In this document: piece after piece, positions 63,897 to 64,000 of the stretch
Layout of the letters: every line of letters begins with the position of its first letter
How positions within the stretch are numbered: position 1 is the stretch's first letter
Assembly (NCBI RefSeq): GCF_036013975.1
Contig: NZ_CP107904.1
Location: forward strand, 1,364,001-1,428,000
Length of the DNA stretch: 64,000 nt
From: Kitasatospora sp. NBC_00458
GTDB taxonomy: Bacteria; Actinomycetota; Actinomycetes; Streptomycetales; Streptomycetaceae
Direction of reading: 5' to 3'
Program-made: the position numbers and the translations under genes
Notes under the pieces: generated by a model
What the model saw: only the letters and a program-made list of their open reading frames with translations
Database searches by the model: none
Told to the model about the DNA's origin: nothing

Positions 63897-64000
63897 CCGC
63901 GTTCCGCCCCCGGCCCCCTGCGGGCTCCGGGGGCGACGGAGCGGCGCCCCCGCCGTTGCGGCCGCGGCGTGTCCGGCCACGGCGCCCGCCCGGGGTCTGT

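Noticed and set aside
1..64000. tRNA or rRNA genes and phage-type attachment sites
   Set aside because: None was recognised by eye on either strand.

Overview
This is a high-GC actinobacterial chromosome segment, most like Streptomyces or Kitasatospora. The signs are strong G/C bias at third codon positions, GTG and TTG starts, overlapping ATGA/GTGA stop-start junctions, an MbtH protein, Ku, and DUF2079/DUF6158-type proteins. All calls come from reading the sequence and recalling protein families; no database search was run.

Bases 1-9100 are a polymorphic-toxin (RHS) island. A large RHS/YD-repeat protein enters from the left and ends in a variable tip at 3995. After it come a membrane PH-domain gene, a broken IS5-type transposase, a scrambled duplicate of sequence found at 8.0-9.5 kb, an orphan RHS tip whose core closely repeats the first, a small membrane protein, remnants of a further tip and PH gene, and three more small genes. 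A strong hairpin lies between each tip's stop codon and the next gene. The reading is an array of displaced toxin-tip/immunity modules built by recombination.

Bases 9175-44225 are a biosynthetic gene cluster, apparently for a non-ribosomal peptide. The leftward arm (22345 to 9175) holds a PCP-TE protein, a type II thioesterase, a partial-C/A protein, MbtH and two NRPSs. A rightward arm holds a clavaminate-synthase-like oxygenase, two ABC half-transporters and an XRE/P-loop regulator. Then, leftward, come an aaRS-like amino acid:carrier-protein ligase and a C-PCP protein. A long rightward operon follows (32759-44225): SbnA/SbnB-type L-2,3-diaminopropionate synthesis, an OTC-like carbamoyltransferase, a KASIII-like enzyme, an ATP-grasp ligase, a type III PLP decarboxylase, an ACP, a KS-like protein without its Cys, a split and a full acyl-CoA dehydrogenase, AcpS and a luciferase-like monooxygenase. 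The ATP-grasp/decarboxylase/ACP/flavin-monooxygenase set resembles the butirosin side-chain logic, where an amino acid is processed while bound to a carrier. Several NRPS parts are abnormal: a pseudo-adenylation domain, a C domain lacking its N-lobe, a TE with Gly in place of Ser, and a type II TE with Cys in place of Ser. I do not recognise the product.

Bases 44300-64000 look like chromosomal background: an adenine/adenosine deaminase, an ArsR regulator with an MFS exporter, DUF6158, an aldehyde dehydrogenase, a secreted ricin-type lectin, two DUF2079 membrane proteins, Ku, an MMPL transporter, a metallophosphoesterase, an amino-acid permease, an EI24 membrane protein and a secreted SLT-type lytic transglycosylase.
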